From: Gnetum montanum
Taxonomy: Eukaryota > Streptophyta > Gnetopsida > Gnetales > Gnetaceae
Length of the DNA stretch: 64,000 bases
Assembly: GCA_015680685.1 (NCBI GenBank)
Contig: MNCI01004872.1
Location: 1,401,819 to 1,465,818 of the forward strand
Direction: 5' to 3'
Shown piece after piece: positions 25,001-36,899 of the stretch (within the stretch, counting starts at the first letter, position 1; the number at the start of each line of letters is the position of its first letter). A program made the translations under genes and the position numbers. The notes below the pieces were generated by a model. That model did no database searches, was not told where the DNA came from, and saw only the letters and a program-made list of their open reading frames with translations.

Positions 25001-25650
25001 TAGGCTCTTAGTTAGTTCCATGTAGAGTATGCTGCTATCTAGATCAGCTATCAACCATGGGGTGTCCTCTTGCTTTGTGGCTGCTATGTACAGACACCTT
25101 TGAATGTTGATCTCTTGTGCACACTGATTGCATGAATTAATGTTTGTACTTCATATTGATCAAATCTTTTGCATGTAATTACATCCATTATCACTATACA
25201 TGATGTATGGAATATGCTTCTTCTCAATTTTTCCTAATTCATTTTCCTTAGATATTTCTAGAGATATGTCCCATATACCCATTTTTGTGTTGACCATGCT
25301 TAACCAAGATCTTCCCATGATGATGGGGAAGTCACCTTTGTAGTTGCCCACCTTGATTACCAAAAAATCAGCAAGATAGAACCACCTAAAAACTGTGGTT
25401 ACAATGTCCTCTACTAATCCTAGAGAGATAGTAATCAACTAATTTGCTAATTCTAAACAAATATTGCTCTTTTTGAGTGGTGATAGGTTCCAAGATTTAT
25501 AGATGTCATGGGAGATGAGATTAACTTTGGAACTTGACTCAAGAAAAGCTTTGAATGGCTCTTTTCTAGCAATCTGTAGATATATGAGTGGACTTATAGG
25601 ATTAGATCCTTTTGTAGAAAGATTTCCAACTTTGATCTAGTCAGAAACAG
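22061..25650 (-). pseudogene. Pol of element C: protease, RT, RNase H, integrase (decayed)
   Basis: On the minus strand: protease end with DFPIIMGRSWL (about 25330), the linker EPLELKTLLDGIEYEFL (24900-24830), and RT (24640-24230) with NPKLKQIVKKKIEQLL, IPKKG, DHFPLPFVDQVLD and FGLCNAPATFQ. The MDD box of RT lies near 24200. RNase H is recognisable at 23716-23450 (FRHYVLIYKVFVHIDHNAI) and integrase from about 23300 to 22060 with many stops. The block LDLILAHKERLINLNMLDE (22440-22380) follows integrase and has a close counterpart in element D. Confidence 0.8.
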
Positions 25651-27990
25651 CATGGGTTAACATTATAGTGTGAATCCTAGGCAACACTTGGTTTGAAGGG
25701 CACTCGAAGGTGTTGGATGCAGAGGATGAGGGTGTTGGAGATGCAAGGTGATTAGCTGAACTAGGTTGTGAATGCTAGACAGGACTGCTAGCCTGAAAGA
25801 AAGATCTTTTTCTTGATCAATTTTCCAAACCACTTGTTTGAAAAACTGGTTCTAAGTGTACAACCCTCGTAACATTTTATTGTTGGAGTTGTGGAGAAAT
25901 CTCACCCTACATAGATGGAGCAAGAGATAACTAGGTTAAAGGTGGAGGTGATTGTGCAAAGGAATGTAAAGGATGATAAGGATATGGATATGGGTTTTCC
26001 CCTCAAGTAGATGATGGATGTATTCGATGGTACTCTAGAGGGTAATAGTGATGCTGGAATGATGTATGACTTCTAGAACTTCTAGGGGATACAAGTTGCT
26101 GGACATAGTACCCATATGAATGTGGTTGCCTATAAGGGTATTGCTACCTCAATGATGGCATTCACCAAAATTGTGGTTGATACCACTATTGGTACTATTC
26201 ATATGGTTGTGGAGGAGTTCCACTTGGGTAGTAAGCTTGTTGTTGCTAGTGGAACTACCTTGGATTGCCTTGAGGATAAGGCAATGGTCTTGGTGCTTAC
26301 CTATGTGCGAGCTGAGGATTCAATGCATACATCCCTAACTATTATGAGTGTGACATCATAGGGAAACATCCTTTTGGATGTTCATATTGACAAATGTCAC
26401 ATTTAGTTTCATCTTTAGAGTTAGACTCCACAACTTCCTCTATAGCAATAGCTTTTCCCTTACCTTTTTGGTAGGCATGCTCAACTTCTTTTCACCTCTT
26501 GTGATTACAATCACTACTTTTCTCTTTAGATTCTTTGGCAATATTTAACACAGTTTGAAATTTCTCATCCAAAGAATCCCATAACTTGTCAACCTTTGCT
26601 AAAATATCAAAGATAGATTTTTGAATGGGCAAAGTTTTCCTGTTCACCACTTCATTAAGTGGTGATTCCTCCTTGTCACAAAATTGGACCTCTCTTTTTC
26701 TAATATAAGGATCCTTATTATACTCATTAGAACTTTCCTATTTTTTTAGTTCACCTTATTCTTTTGCTACTTGCTGAATTAGCCTTTGGATCTGATGAGC
26801 TCTTAATTCAGAAAATCTTCCTTGGACATACACTGCAAGGGTTCTTCTTGTTTTTGCTCTGAACCCATCTATGATGTGGCAAAGTTGTTCCCTCTGAGAA
26901 TAACCATGGCCAGGGAATCAATGTAAGAGTGAATAATATTAGCCCATGGTAGCATCCAAGGGTTCATATGCTCCTTGGTTCTAGCTTTGAATTCGCCTTC
27001 TCAAATTAGACACTCTAGAGTACATCTAGTATTTGTCATTGAATAGCTCTAACATGGTACTCCATTGACAAATGGATTCTCTCTCTAAGGAATGGTACCA
27101 ACTTTCAACTTCCTTGATGAGAATCCTTCAGAAAAGCTTGAGTTTTTACCATTCATTATCTATATTATGTAAGGCATAAGCATAATGAAAAGCTTGCAGA
27201 TTTTCTTGTAGATCACAATTTTATTCCCCCTCAAATCTTGGGATATTGTTCATGTCTAGGTGCTCAATCCAACTATCCTTCATGTGCCTGGTTGGAATTT
27301 TAGCTACCTCCACAATATTTAGCATGCTTTGAGTTGCTAATATAGGTTCATCATCATCACTGCATTGATGACATCGATGATGGTTTTAGCCACCCCTTCA
27401 GTTTTAGTGGCCTTCATGGTCATTATTATCTTGTTGATCACCTTCATCACGATTATTTGAATGGTAACTTCCATGATAATCGTTAGATGAAGAGGAATGT
27501 TTAGAATCAAATGAAGAGGATGAAGAGGAAGGTAAACCACCACCACCACCGAAGTGCCCACCACCACTCCTATGCTTATTAAGATCACCATCCTTAGATT
27601 CTTTGTTGCTATGATGCTTACTTGAGTCCCTACCCTAACTATCACTTTATCCTAAATCTAATTTATGAATTGTGGATCACAGGGTTAGGTTCACACCCTC
27701 ACCATCAATAATAAGGGGTGGAGAATCTTTGTGTTAAGAACCTTCCAAGGGAGGATCCTCTTTGTTCTCTTAATTAAGTAGGAACAAGGGGTTAGAAAAA
27801 TGTTTTCCCTTTGTGGCATCATGGAGCTTCTCTTGATGCTGATCTTGCTTGCATTGTGCTTTAGTTGGATTATAACTTCAAGTGTCATATCCATCCACAA
27901 CATACTCCTCATGAAGATCTATAATGCCTAAATTTTTAAGGGTTTTGAATAGCATCTTGGGCATAGATCGATTAGTGAGTAGGACAATAT
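25651..27990 (-). pseudogene. Gag of element C (decayed)
   Basis: The reading begins near 27990 and passes through a Ser/Gly-rich tract (about 27560-27450). The gag core (about 27260-27000) has MNNIPRFEGE, LFRR-like and IKEVESWYHSLE blocks also found in element D. A C2HC finger CDICQYEHPKGC lies at about 26405-26370, followed by a Gln/Pro-rich tail to about 25700. The spacing C-x2-C-x3-H-x3-C is a variant of the gag zinc knuckle. Confidence 0.7.
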
Positions 27991-28279
27991 TGCCCTCCAT
28001 ATCACATCATCGCATCAATTCATTTGGATGTAGGCTGAAGGTGAAATTTGGTACAAACTCATTAGGATGAGTGGATACCACTTTGCACTCTTATGAGGTC
28101 AGTGGTTGGTAGCTTCATGTCTATGAGAAGAAGAATATATTTTATAATATAAAATGAAATGTTAGTATGCTTTTTATAATTTTATGTATAGTGGGAATGA
28201 TATTGACCTTTAGGTTCATACAATGATATTGATGGTATTCACTTAGACCTAAATATAGTGCATGCTCCACAAACAAAGT

Positions 28280-28297
28280 CCCCAAAAATGGAATCAA
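28280..28297 (-). other. Primer binding site of element C
   Basis: The minus strand reads TTGATTCCATTTTTGGGGA directly after the 5' LTR end CTCATCA. It lines up with the tRNA-Asp-type site TTGGCGCCGTTGCCGGGGA used by Athila-like elements, with most differences C-to-T or G-to-A. Confidence 0.6.
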
Positions 28298-28962
28298 TGA
28301 TGAGAGGCAATGTACCCCTATGTCCAACCATATGAATCACGAACTGTTCAAACGTGATCCAATCAAATTTTGTGGACTTCATCATTTCTAGTGCACTAGT
28401 CCTTTAGGAAGTGAATCTAGCCTTAAGGTTAATCATTATCCTCCCAATTACACTTGTGATGCACATTGGTATGGTTAAGTGTAACTGAGGCATCTGATTT
28501 TTATCATTTTATGTTTTTTATAGTTGGGTGTTTTGAAATGTAGCTAAAAATAATTTGATTAACTAAACTAAATCAAATAATTAACTAATCCTAACATAAA
28601 CATCTGATCCCACTTGTCGTACATGTTTTAAACCCACATATCCACTACTGGGTGACCAAGTGCTATGCTACTAGGTGTACAAAGAATTAACGCTATTGGG
28701 ATTACCAGGAAAATACATGTTACACTCTAAGCAATCATTCTTATGTGTGTAATCTAGCTTATTTAATTGCTTCGTCAATGTAATAACTGAAAAATATTTA
28801 ATAACTAATTGAAAATATTTAATAAATAATTCAAAACATTAAATGCTTATAGTCAATTTTAGACACTACATCAATGGGGCCATGTCGATGCATGATATGA
28901 TGCATCAACTAGGCCTCGTCGATGAGGTCTCATTGACGCAAGCAACTTGACATGACTCATCA
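28298..28962 (-). mobile_element. 5' LTR of element C
   Basis: 665 bp bounded by TGATGAG and CTCATCA, a direct repeat of 15850-16789. About 0.2 kb around the R region is missing at 28846. CTAGT follows at 28963-28967. Confidence 0.88.
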
Positions 28963-28967
28963 CTAGT

Positions 28968-29190
28968 TAAAAGATGATTTGATAAAAAGACCATGAAAAG
29001 GAAATTTAAAGTTTCTGATCTAGTGTTATTTTGGAATATGAAGTGACCTAATAAATTTATAGCAAGATGTTTGGGTCCATTTTAGATCAAGAAGCAATTA
29101 TCAGAAGACACATACAAGTTGTCCATACTAAGTGGAATGGAATTGCAACTTCCATATAATTTTTTACATATAAAACATTACTTTGGGTAA
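28968..29190 (+). pseudogene. Element B pol, C-terminal part after element C
   Basis: After the right CTAGT copy the element B frame resumes with FDKKTMKRKFKVSDLVLFW, the usual block after gypsy integrase. It continues with LGPF and LPYNFLHIKHYFG and stops at 29188-29190. Its position confirms that element C interrupts one gene. Confidence 0.8.
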
Positions 29191-29769
29191 CCACCCATAA
29201 CTTAAAATATATATTAATTAATAATATATATATGTGTGTGTAGTAGTTATATAATAACAATAATTATATTAAGTATACATAGTAATAAGTAACAAATTTT
29301 ATAAGGTAAGTCTCAAGAGATATATACACTTGGTTATATAATATCTAACCTTAATATGTATGTCTATCCTATACATATGTTTAAGCATGTATATATGGTA
29401 TAATAAAATTTGTATACATTAAAGGATTAGTTTAAATATTAAATTCAAAGTGTTAGTTTAAAATATTAAATTTATACTATCTCAAGTAATCATTACTTCT
29501 GACGTGTGTGAGTGGAAGTGATGGTTTAGATAACTACAAAGTGGTCAATTAATTGTAACAAAAAAATACTAGAATTTGAATTAGCCAACCATACAATGAT
29601 GAAAATTAAATAATTTTTTGCTAAGTGGAAAATTTGGTTATAGGAATTGGTGGAAATTTCAAATTTATCTTACACTATATAAAGATATATGAATTTCTTG
29701 GAAATACATCTCGCAGGTCAATTCTTAAGTAAGAAAAGAAAGTGAAGTGTTTAAGTGTGAGGTAGAAAG
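29191..29769. other. Non-coding stretch of element B
   Basis: AT-rich, with a short TA/TG microsatellite at about 29218-29242. No gene seen. Confidence 0.5.
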
Positions 29770-30300
29770 ATGGTTCTTAGAGAGATGGTAGCAAGAAGGC
29801 CTTTTATCCCATATGTTACAAGATGCTATCCCAAGCATGTCCTGAGAGCCTATGATATGGCAACCACCCATGGAGCATCTAGCGAAAGCTCTTTCTTACT
29901 TTGGCTTTCGGATGAGTTTAGTTTTCTCACTAGTGATTGCTCAATACATTCCAATGTTTGGAGTAGGTTTTATCAATTCATGACTAAAGCTAAATATCAA
30001 GGAGAGTCTAATCGAGATGATTCTTAGGGAAAGAGTTTCATGTCGTAAGAAATAAAAGCAATTGGTTGGGAAGAACCTCAAAAATTAGCAACCAAAGAGT
30101 TAGATGGGAAAGAGAAAAAGATAGTTTCTAAAGACAAGGATGAAACGAATGCAGTTGAAGCTTCAACTAGGTAAGAAGAAAAAAAGAAAAGCATTCATAA
30201 CCACAAAGTTAGAATATGAAAGAACTAGTAATATGAGAATTCCTAAAAGAGTTACCTTAACTATTCTTATCCCACCTATAGAATATTTTGTATAAAGTTA
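29770..30300 (+). pseudogene. Downstream ORF of element B, unrecognised
   Basis: An ORF starts MVLREMVARRPF at 29770, in pol sense and about 0.6 kb after pol. It is open to 30027, then continues through one stop into a Lys/Glu-rich stretch. Its place between pol and 3' LTR matches the ORF3 of element C, but I see no sequence match to it. It may be a second downstream-ORF family or chance; weakly supported. Confidence 0.35.
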
Positions 30301-32250
30301 TGCCTATATAATTTCCTATTTTTATAGGGTTGAGATTTTTATAGCATCAAACCTTAAGTTCGATAGAAATTTTCATTACAAAAGATTTATGTTTTTCTAA
30401 AATTGTTCAATAAATTTCTATTTTAATGAATATTTAGTTGGTGAATGATCTTAAATACCTTAAATCCCTAAGGAATTTAAAATTGAGGATAAGAAATTTT
30501 GTCACATTTACATCATTTTGATGGAGAAAATTTTATGAGAGAATGTTGAGACCTAAATTGCATAATTTAGCTTTTCAATGGTGATTGGAAGATAAAAGTT
30601 AAATTATTTATTTCAGAGGACAATAGTGAGAAGCATGACAAAGAAATATGTTAAAGGAAAAATTTTGAAAAGTGTTCTTTATACTTATGGTGTGCACATT
30701 CTGAGTTTGTGTTCATACTTCAAAGGCATGGAGTTAATGAAAGCTTAGTAAGGTGTTTATAGCTTAAGGATGAAGAATTTGTGGCTTTCACATGAAAAAA
30801 AATATGTATAATTATGGAGGTGAATTTTGGGAAATGATTTTGGAATTGAAAGACAATGTATTGCAATCGTATCGCCATTGGTTCTTACATTGTATCAATT
30901 TATTAGTTTCAATTTTAGTAATAAATTGGATGTTTTAAAGAATGATAGAAAATAAAGTGGATAAATTTTTTCATCCATTTTCCTAAAACTATGCAAGAAC
31001 TTCTTAGGAAATCTAACAAGTAATTGCATTACGTAAAGATCCATTGTTATGTTATGGTCACTGCAATTCATAATGTTGTATTCAATATACGGTGGCTTCG
31101 AAACAATGACAAAAATTAAGTTCCAAAGTTATGAATTCTGAATAAAACAAGAGGAAAATATCCAATTCAAAGGCTTAGTAGCATTTCATGAACATTGGTA
31201 GAACAAGATCATAATTTCAACACAATGAAAACAATATTAACAAGATTCTTGTTAAACAATGATTGACAAATTCAACATAATTGTTTGAAAAGAACTTCAT
31301 CGTTATTATGGAAGAGAAACCCTTGATATAAAAATACGGTAATATGAAGTATAGCAAGCAAATAAAATTTCAAAAACTTGCAAAAGAACACAAGCCCTAC
31401 AATTCATAAGAATATCTATATGAAATCGGAATGCTAGAGCAAAAATGAGCATGCCAAACCTACAAATATAAGAAATTTGGCTTCACATTCAAAATCAAAA
31501 GTAGCCCTAAAGTAGTAGCTATCATATATTTTAAAAAAGTGGAGGCTGAAGAACACTAACCAAAGGGTATTCATCATTGCAAATTTGTCCATAGTAGCAC
31601 TAGAAATTTGAATGGAAGCTCCTCTCCAACTGCCTATGCACAAGTTTCACCTTATAGACCATCACACAGCAGTATGACGTCAATGTGGTGAGAACTAGAG
31701 TAGGGTCTAAATTTGAAAATTTCTTGTTTGCGATGGGTGTGAGTGTTTTAGAGTAGTAGGAAGTAGAATAATGAATGCAATGACCAAGGATGATGCCGAT
31801 AAGAGTTCCATGCTTGCAGAGCCATAGTAGTAGGATCCAAGAGCAGAAGTAGGGGATATAGAACACACAAGAACCATGTGCATTGGAGGTGGCACAGAAA
31901 TAGGCATGATAGCCCTGAAGCTTAAACATTGACAGGAAGCACACCAAATATGAAACCACATAGCTTAATGTTACATGGCCTTAATAACAATTTTATTTAT
32001 AAAAATAAATTATCACAAACAAAAACTTATGGTTTATTTGAATTAAAACTAATAATTTTAGAAAGAGAATTTTATGATTTTAAAAGAGGGAAATTTATAA
32101 TCATTTGATAAATATAACTTTAATTTCTTCGGGAATTAAAAATTTCCAATGAAAGTTATAATTTCCCATGGAAGTTATAAATAGATCTCATTGATATTTT
32201 AAGGTTGTAACTACTAAGAAGACACTTGCCAACTATGGCTTGATTTTCTC
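30301..32250. other. No gene recognised
   Basis: AT-rich sequence between the element B downstream ORF and its 3' LTR. The overlapping minus-strand ORFs at 31434-31961 look like no family I know and have no counterpart in other elements here. Confidence 0.5.
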
Positions 32251-33529
32251 ATAAATCCCTATAGAAGTTATAACTTCTTAAGGTAGTTATGAATAAATTC
32301 CCTAAATATTCAATATTTATTTTAACCCTCAATGATGAATGTAACTACCATGAAGCTACTATAAAAGGGCTTCAAGAGTAGGAGAATTTTATTTTTTGGG
32401 ATGGAAAAAATTGGTAGAAGCAACATTCAAGATTGTAAAACCATGGATTGCTAAAGATATCAATTTGGTTGCTTGGTTTTAATCCTATGAGTGCCTTACT
32501 TTCCATTTTTATGGTTACTTAGCTAATGCTCTAGATAGTAATGTGCTTGGCATTTAATTTTTGGATTTTCTAGATTGTTCTTAAAGCTCCATTTTGCACA
32601 ATATTAGACTTCTATTAAGGTTTGCCAAATAAAAGCTTATGTTATAGAAAATAATCTTGAGTAATTTAATAGTAATGTCTTATAGAAATTGCCTATTTGA
32701 GTTTAGAGGATCTAGAGAGTCTTTGATACTTTGGCTTGTTTGAAATAGCTTCATTTTTCTAAAGTTTATTTCCTTAGAATTCTAATTTTAAAAAATAGTC
32801 AAATTTTAGTATTAGTTCTAGTGTTTGAAATTCTTGAAAATTGTTGGCTAGCCAAGTAAAAGCTTGTACTTGTGGTTTAGAAAACGTTTTGGTAGTAAAT
32901 AAGATTTTCCTTTATGAATTTGCTTGTTGAGCTTAAAAGGTTTTGACAATTTGTAATACTTGGATTAAATTGGAATAGCTTTATTGCGAAGTGTTTCATC
33001 ATGTTCAATATATCTTTCCTAATTTTTTGATATTTACAAAAAATATAATTTCCTTTCTTTTCTCTTCATAAAATTCATTAAATCTCACTCTATTTCTAGT
33101 GTGGTTGTGAAATTTTCTCTCTAGGAGAAAGTAGGAGTAGATTGGAAAAATTGTTCTCAACCATTTTTGTGAAATTTTATGTGTTTCAAGTAGCATACTG
33201 TAGGGACTATATAGACTAAGTGATTTGACAGACTAGGAATCTCAAATAACTCACAGTATTTGACAAAGCTAGTCAAATTTCTTTTATGATAGCTAGTTAC
33301 AATTTCTTATACAAACCTACGCATTTCAACATTTACAACAGTAAGCACATACTCATGTTTAGTTTGTTTCATAACCACTAAATTTATTTGGGGGTATCTA
33401 GGCCTTAGTTTTGCTAGAAGACTAGCAAGCACATAAACCCAATTTTTAGGAATACCTATACTTCCCATGATTCCCAAGGTCACTAGATAGAAGGTCCCCA
33501 ACATTGGCTATCCCAGGTGGTCTCCAACA
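32251..33529 (+). mobile_element. 3' LTR of element B (start uncertain)
   Basis: The right 240 bp (33291-33529) repeat the 5' LTR remnant at 12496-12732. A plus-strand TATA box TATAAAAG lies at 32360-32367 in the sequence CTACTATAAAAGGGC. The 5' border of the LTR was not located because the 5' copy is truncated. It ends CCAACA at about 33529. Confidence 0.5.
32360..32367 (+). promoter_or_regulatory. TATA box in element B 3' LTR
   Basis: TATAAAAG in a GC-richer context (CTACTATAAAAGGGC), about 1.15 kb before the LTR end, in pol orientation. Confidence 0.5.
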
Positions 33530-34889
33530 ACTATTAAGGAGGTATGCATGATCATGTAGGTTTTAACATTATTAGTTTCAATGTTAGCATGATACTTAGA
33601 AAAACATTGCTCCTATGGTCCTAAGATCAACTCATCAAAATGCTGAAATTTGATGTCTATCATGTTAAAATTACTATGAATGATCCATTTGGGATCTTGT
33701 GGAATCAAAATAGAGGTCAAAAGGAAATTTTAATGTAGGCAACAAAGATAGGATGGTTCAAGGATGATGTTCATACTATGTTAGCATCACCCATAATACT
33801 TATAAAAATTTTAATTACTAACCTTTTTTAGGACCACCAAAAGTGCTATTGATATGCAAAGTTATGGCTTGTAATGATTCTTGGGAGTCCCTAGGTACTA
33901 AAAATATATCTTTTGATTTCATTTTTAGGTCATTCTAATGATCAACATTAATGAAAAAATGTCAATACTATAGTTATTTTTGATGAATATGATACTAAAA
34001 AAAGTGTGTACAAAATTACCCCCCTCTTGATGAATGCTACTAAGATATTGAAGAAGGATTCATCAAGAAAAGACTGAATGCCAAAGTGATGTACCAGAAC
34101 AAAAGAAAAAGTGGAAGAAAAAAAGTAGGAAAAGGAAATAATATCATAATATCACCAATTCACCTATCATGAGGATGAAGCTATGTCACATAAATGGGGC
34201 ATGATTAGATCCTACACACAAGTTGGTTGAAGAGATGTCATTGATGAGTTTTACATCCTATTCTAGTCAAGCTCTTAACACATCTGCATTAAAATAAAAT
34301 AGAATCAATTAGTCCTCATGGATGTATTAATGAGAGAAATAAATAGAGATAGAAAGAGGAATTAGATGAGGAATGAATAAATATAAGAAATAAGAGATGA
34401 AATAAAGAGTTGTGGAAATGAAAAACTAATAAAATAGAAAAACAAATAAGGAACATTACCTATACATCAAGTTAAGGTGCTATGTCATAGAATGTGAGGC
34501 ACAACTAGATTCCAAATTTTAATGGTTTCTGAATATTGATAAATTGATAATAGATTGAATTTCTTCCTGCCTACTGAAGATTAATACACCCTTAAATGGA
34601 TTAAAAATAGTAGAACACTCATTGCTCTCTACATGAGACAAATCGCTAATAAACATTCTTACAATTGTATGCTATTAAAGAAATATTAGTAGAATGAAAC
34701 AAGTAAAGATTTAGAAAAAAATAGAGAAAGTTTAAATGATAGGAATATAGAAGAATGATAGTAAAACATAGAGAGAAGAACAAGAGAGGATAAAACTTAT
34801 GATAGAGAGAGAATCAAAAGTGATGCAAAAAAACATAAGTAGAAGATAAAGGTTAGAACAAATATAATTACAGTTTATATCCTTTTTAT
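33530..34889. other. Downstream part of the minus-strand element, no gene recognised
   Basis: AT-rich sequence to the left of (after, in its sense) the integrase at 35876-34890. No LTR border or frame identified. Confidence 0.45.
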
Positions 34890-35876
34890 TATTTTTTGGT
34901 TTTCTTTCTCTCTCTATCTTTTATTCCTTAAATGTAGTACCTTTTTTGGTAGTCTCTATTCATAGGGTCTGGGTACTAATTTCCATCTAAATTCACCATT
35001 TAATATGCCTCCTTATCTAGAATCTTAAGGATGAAGAAGGATCCTTTCTAGTTTAGAAAAATCTTATAATGTCTGGCATTAGAAAAATATCTTAGGATAA
35101 GGCTACCTTCTTGATCTCTCTTATTCTAACATGCTTGTCATGATAATGGTACATAGCTTTCTTATGATTTTAAATGTTGATTACTACTTGCTTATGATTC
35201 TCTTCAAGTGTGTCTTACTTAAAACAATGTATCTTATCATTACTCTTATCTAATATTTAATTGTTTAAAACTAGTTTAAGAAAAGACACATCCAACTCCA
35301 CTAGTAACATTTCTTGAAATTCATAGGTAGACATGCATGAGGTTTGATAAGTTATAGTTCTAAAGATAGAGTCGTAGATCCAAAGGACATGGGATAACTA
35401 GCTATGCCAATAATGTTGCGATTTTTCAATCATGGTTTTGAGAAAATGAATGATGGATTTATTAGTTGACTTGGCTTAATCATTAAACTAGGGATAGTAT
35501 GAGGATGAGAAATAGTAGATGATTTGACACTGCTCATAGAATTTGGAAAATTCTTTAATCTTAAACTAAGGTTCATTATCAATGATAATGTAGCGGGGAA
35601 TACCAAAGTGGGTAATGATGTGATTTAAAATGAATAGATATATGAATTTAAATATTATTGATTAAAAATAAATTTCTTCAATCCACTTGGTAAAATACTT
35701 AATAACTATTAATATAAACTAACAATCAAAGAAGAGGAAGGATTGATAAAACCTATAAGATCCATTCTCCATTTTTATAGAGCCATATAATTTTTGAAGT
35801 TCTAAGCTCTTAAGATGAAACATAAATTAGTGGAGTATGAGATTGAAATATTATGAAGTGTACTTTTATCTAGCTC
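34890..35876 (-). pseudogene. Minus-strand integrase fragment cut by element D
   Basis: Reading the minus strand from 35876 gives KWRMDLIGFINPSS, YFTKWIEEI, HIITHFGIPRYIIIDNEP and FSKFYEQCQI. These are the DD-E integrase core of a Tat-like gypsy pol, with frameshifts and stops. The zinc finger that should precede it is missing because element D begins at 35877. RT and RNase H of a similar element, also on the minus strand, lie at 55960-54190, beyond D and Tat-2. Confidence 0.7.
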
Positions 35877-36724
35877 TGATATCAGATATCCGATATTAGA
35901 TCCTTGATATCAAATACCCAATATTGAAGGTCATGAAGCAATGTCGGATATCCAATATCGCAAGATGTTTGCCACCCTATAAATATAGCACTTGGATTTA
36001 TGATTTGGAAATAGTTTTTATCATAGCATAGCGGTGCTATTATAGTTTCTTTTCTCTAGAGTTAGAATATTTTCCAAAGTGCCCATAGTAGAAGTCATTA
36101 TGTGTATTGATCTTTATTCAAGCACTATTGTACTTGAGCATGCCAATGTATGGGGCAATAAAGATGATCTTTCTAATAAACCTTGTAGCACCTTGGATAG
36201 ATTAAATATTTTATTCATGCATTTAATATTTTATGAAATTTTACTTCCAAGTAATTAAGCTAAATTAATCTCTAAGTTAAATAGAAATTAATTAAGCACA
36301 TAAGTACAACCACTTCAAGCATGCACATTACACTTGGTAATCCTAGCAACACCTAACATTTGGTGACCTAGCAACATTATATATGTTCAGGATGTGTATA
36401 GAAAGTGGAATCAGATACTTATGTTAGGATTAGCTAGAGATCAATGAGTTATTTAGATTAAATTAGCCATTAAATTATTTCATTCCTTTATTTCAAGCAC
36501 CACAAACATAAACATAAAAAATGATAAAAATCAAATGCCTCAGTTGCACTTAATCATACCTTTTCATTTCAAAAGTGTAATTGGGAAGACAACAATTGTA
36601 ACAATTAGATTTCACTTCCTAGAACTAGTGTACTTGAAGACTTAAGGTTTATGGAATTTGACTAGATCATGTGTGAACACTTGTGATTCGTATGGTTGAG
36701 CAGAGGGGTATTCGCCACTCATCA
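35877..36724 (+). mobile_element. 5' LTR of element D
   Basis: It starts TGATATCAG and ends CTCATCA. U3 is only about 100 bp and holds five or six degenerate GATATC palindromes. TATA box CTATAAATA at 35977-35985. R/U5 aligns in inverted orientation with the LTRs of element C, for example the block AAATGCCTCAGTTGCACTTA, and with the partial LTR at 1-249. Confidence 0.82.
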
Positions 36725-36742
36725 TTGGTGTCATTACCAAAG
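36725..36742 (+). other. Primer binding site of element D
   Basis: TTGGTGTCATTACCAAAG directly follows the LTR end. It differs from the tRNA-Asp-type site TTGGCGCCGTTGCC, over the first 14 bases, only by C-to-T and G-to-A changes. Confidence 0.75.
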
Positions 36743-36899
36743 ATTTTTAGTTTCTTACATGCACTATCTAGGACTTAGTGTAAAATTATTTAACATTGTT
36801 GTAATGAATCGTAAAGTCATATCATACCTCAAAATAACTACAATAATTATTAGAAAGCACACTATATTTCTTATCTTCAAATATAAGATGTCTTCTTCT

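Larger units (their letters stand above)
15850..28962 (-). mobile_element. Element C: Athila-like Ty3/gypsy element with both LTRs and TSD
   Basis: The LTRs are 15850-16789 (3' LTR) and 28298-28962 (5' LTR), both bounded by TGATGAG and CTCATCA. In pol sense: 5' LTR, primer binding site (28297-28280), gag, protease, RT, RNase H, integrase, a long untranslated spacer, a large downstream ORF (ORF3) and the 3' LTR. The gag-pol plus downstream-ORF plan and the RT motif FGLCNAPATFQ fit the Athila group. All frames are decayed. The 5' LTR lacks about 0.2 kb present in the 3' LTR (junction near 28846). Confidence 0.88.
12496..33529 (+). mobile_element. Element B: Ty3/gypsy element split by element C
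   Basis: Two direct repeats bound it: 12496-12732 (5' LTR, left part lost at the Tat-1 border) and the end of the 3' LTR at 33290-33529. Its pol is interrupted at 15849 by element C and resumes at 28968. Without C it would be about 7.9 kb. Gag is present, RT is missing, and the RNase H C-terminus and integrase are decayed. Confidence 0.6.

Noticed and set aside
26116-26361. Plus-strand 81-codon ORF
   Set aside because: Shadow of the Gln/Pro-rich gag tail of element C on the other strand.
31600-31961. Two overlapping minus-strand ORFs with Cys/Tyr/Leu-rich translations
   Set aside because: Low-complexity hydrophobic readings of AT-rich sequence with no repeat elsewhere in the window and no recognisable motif.
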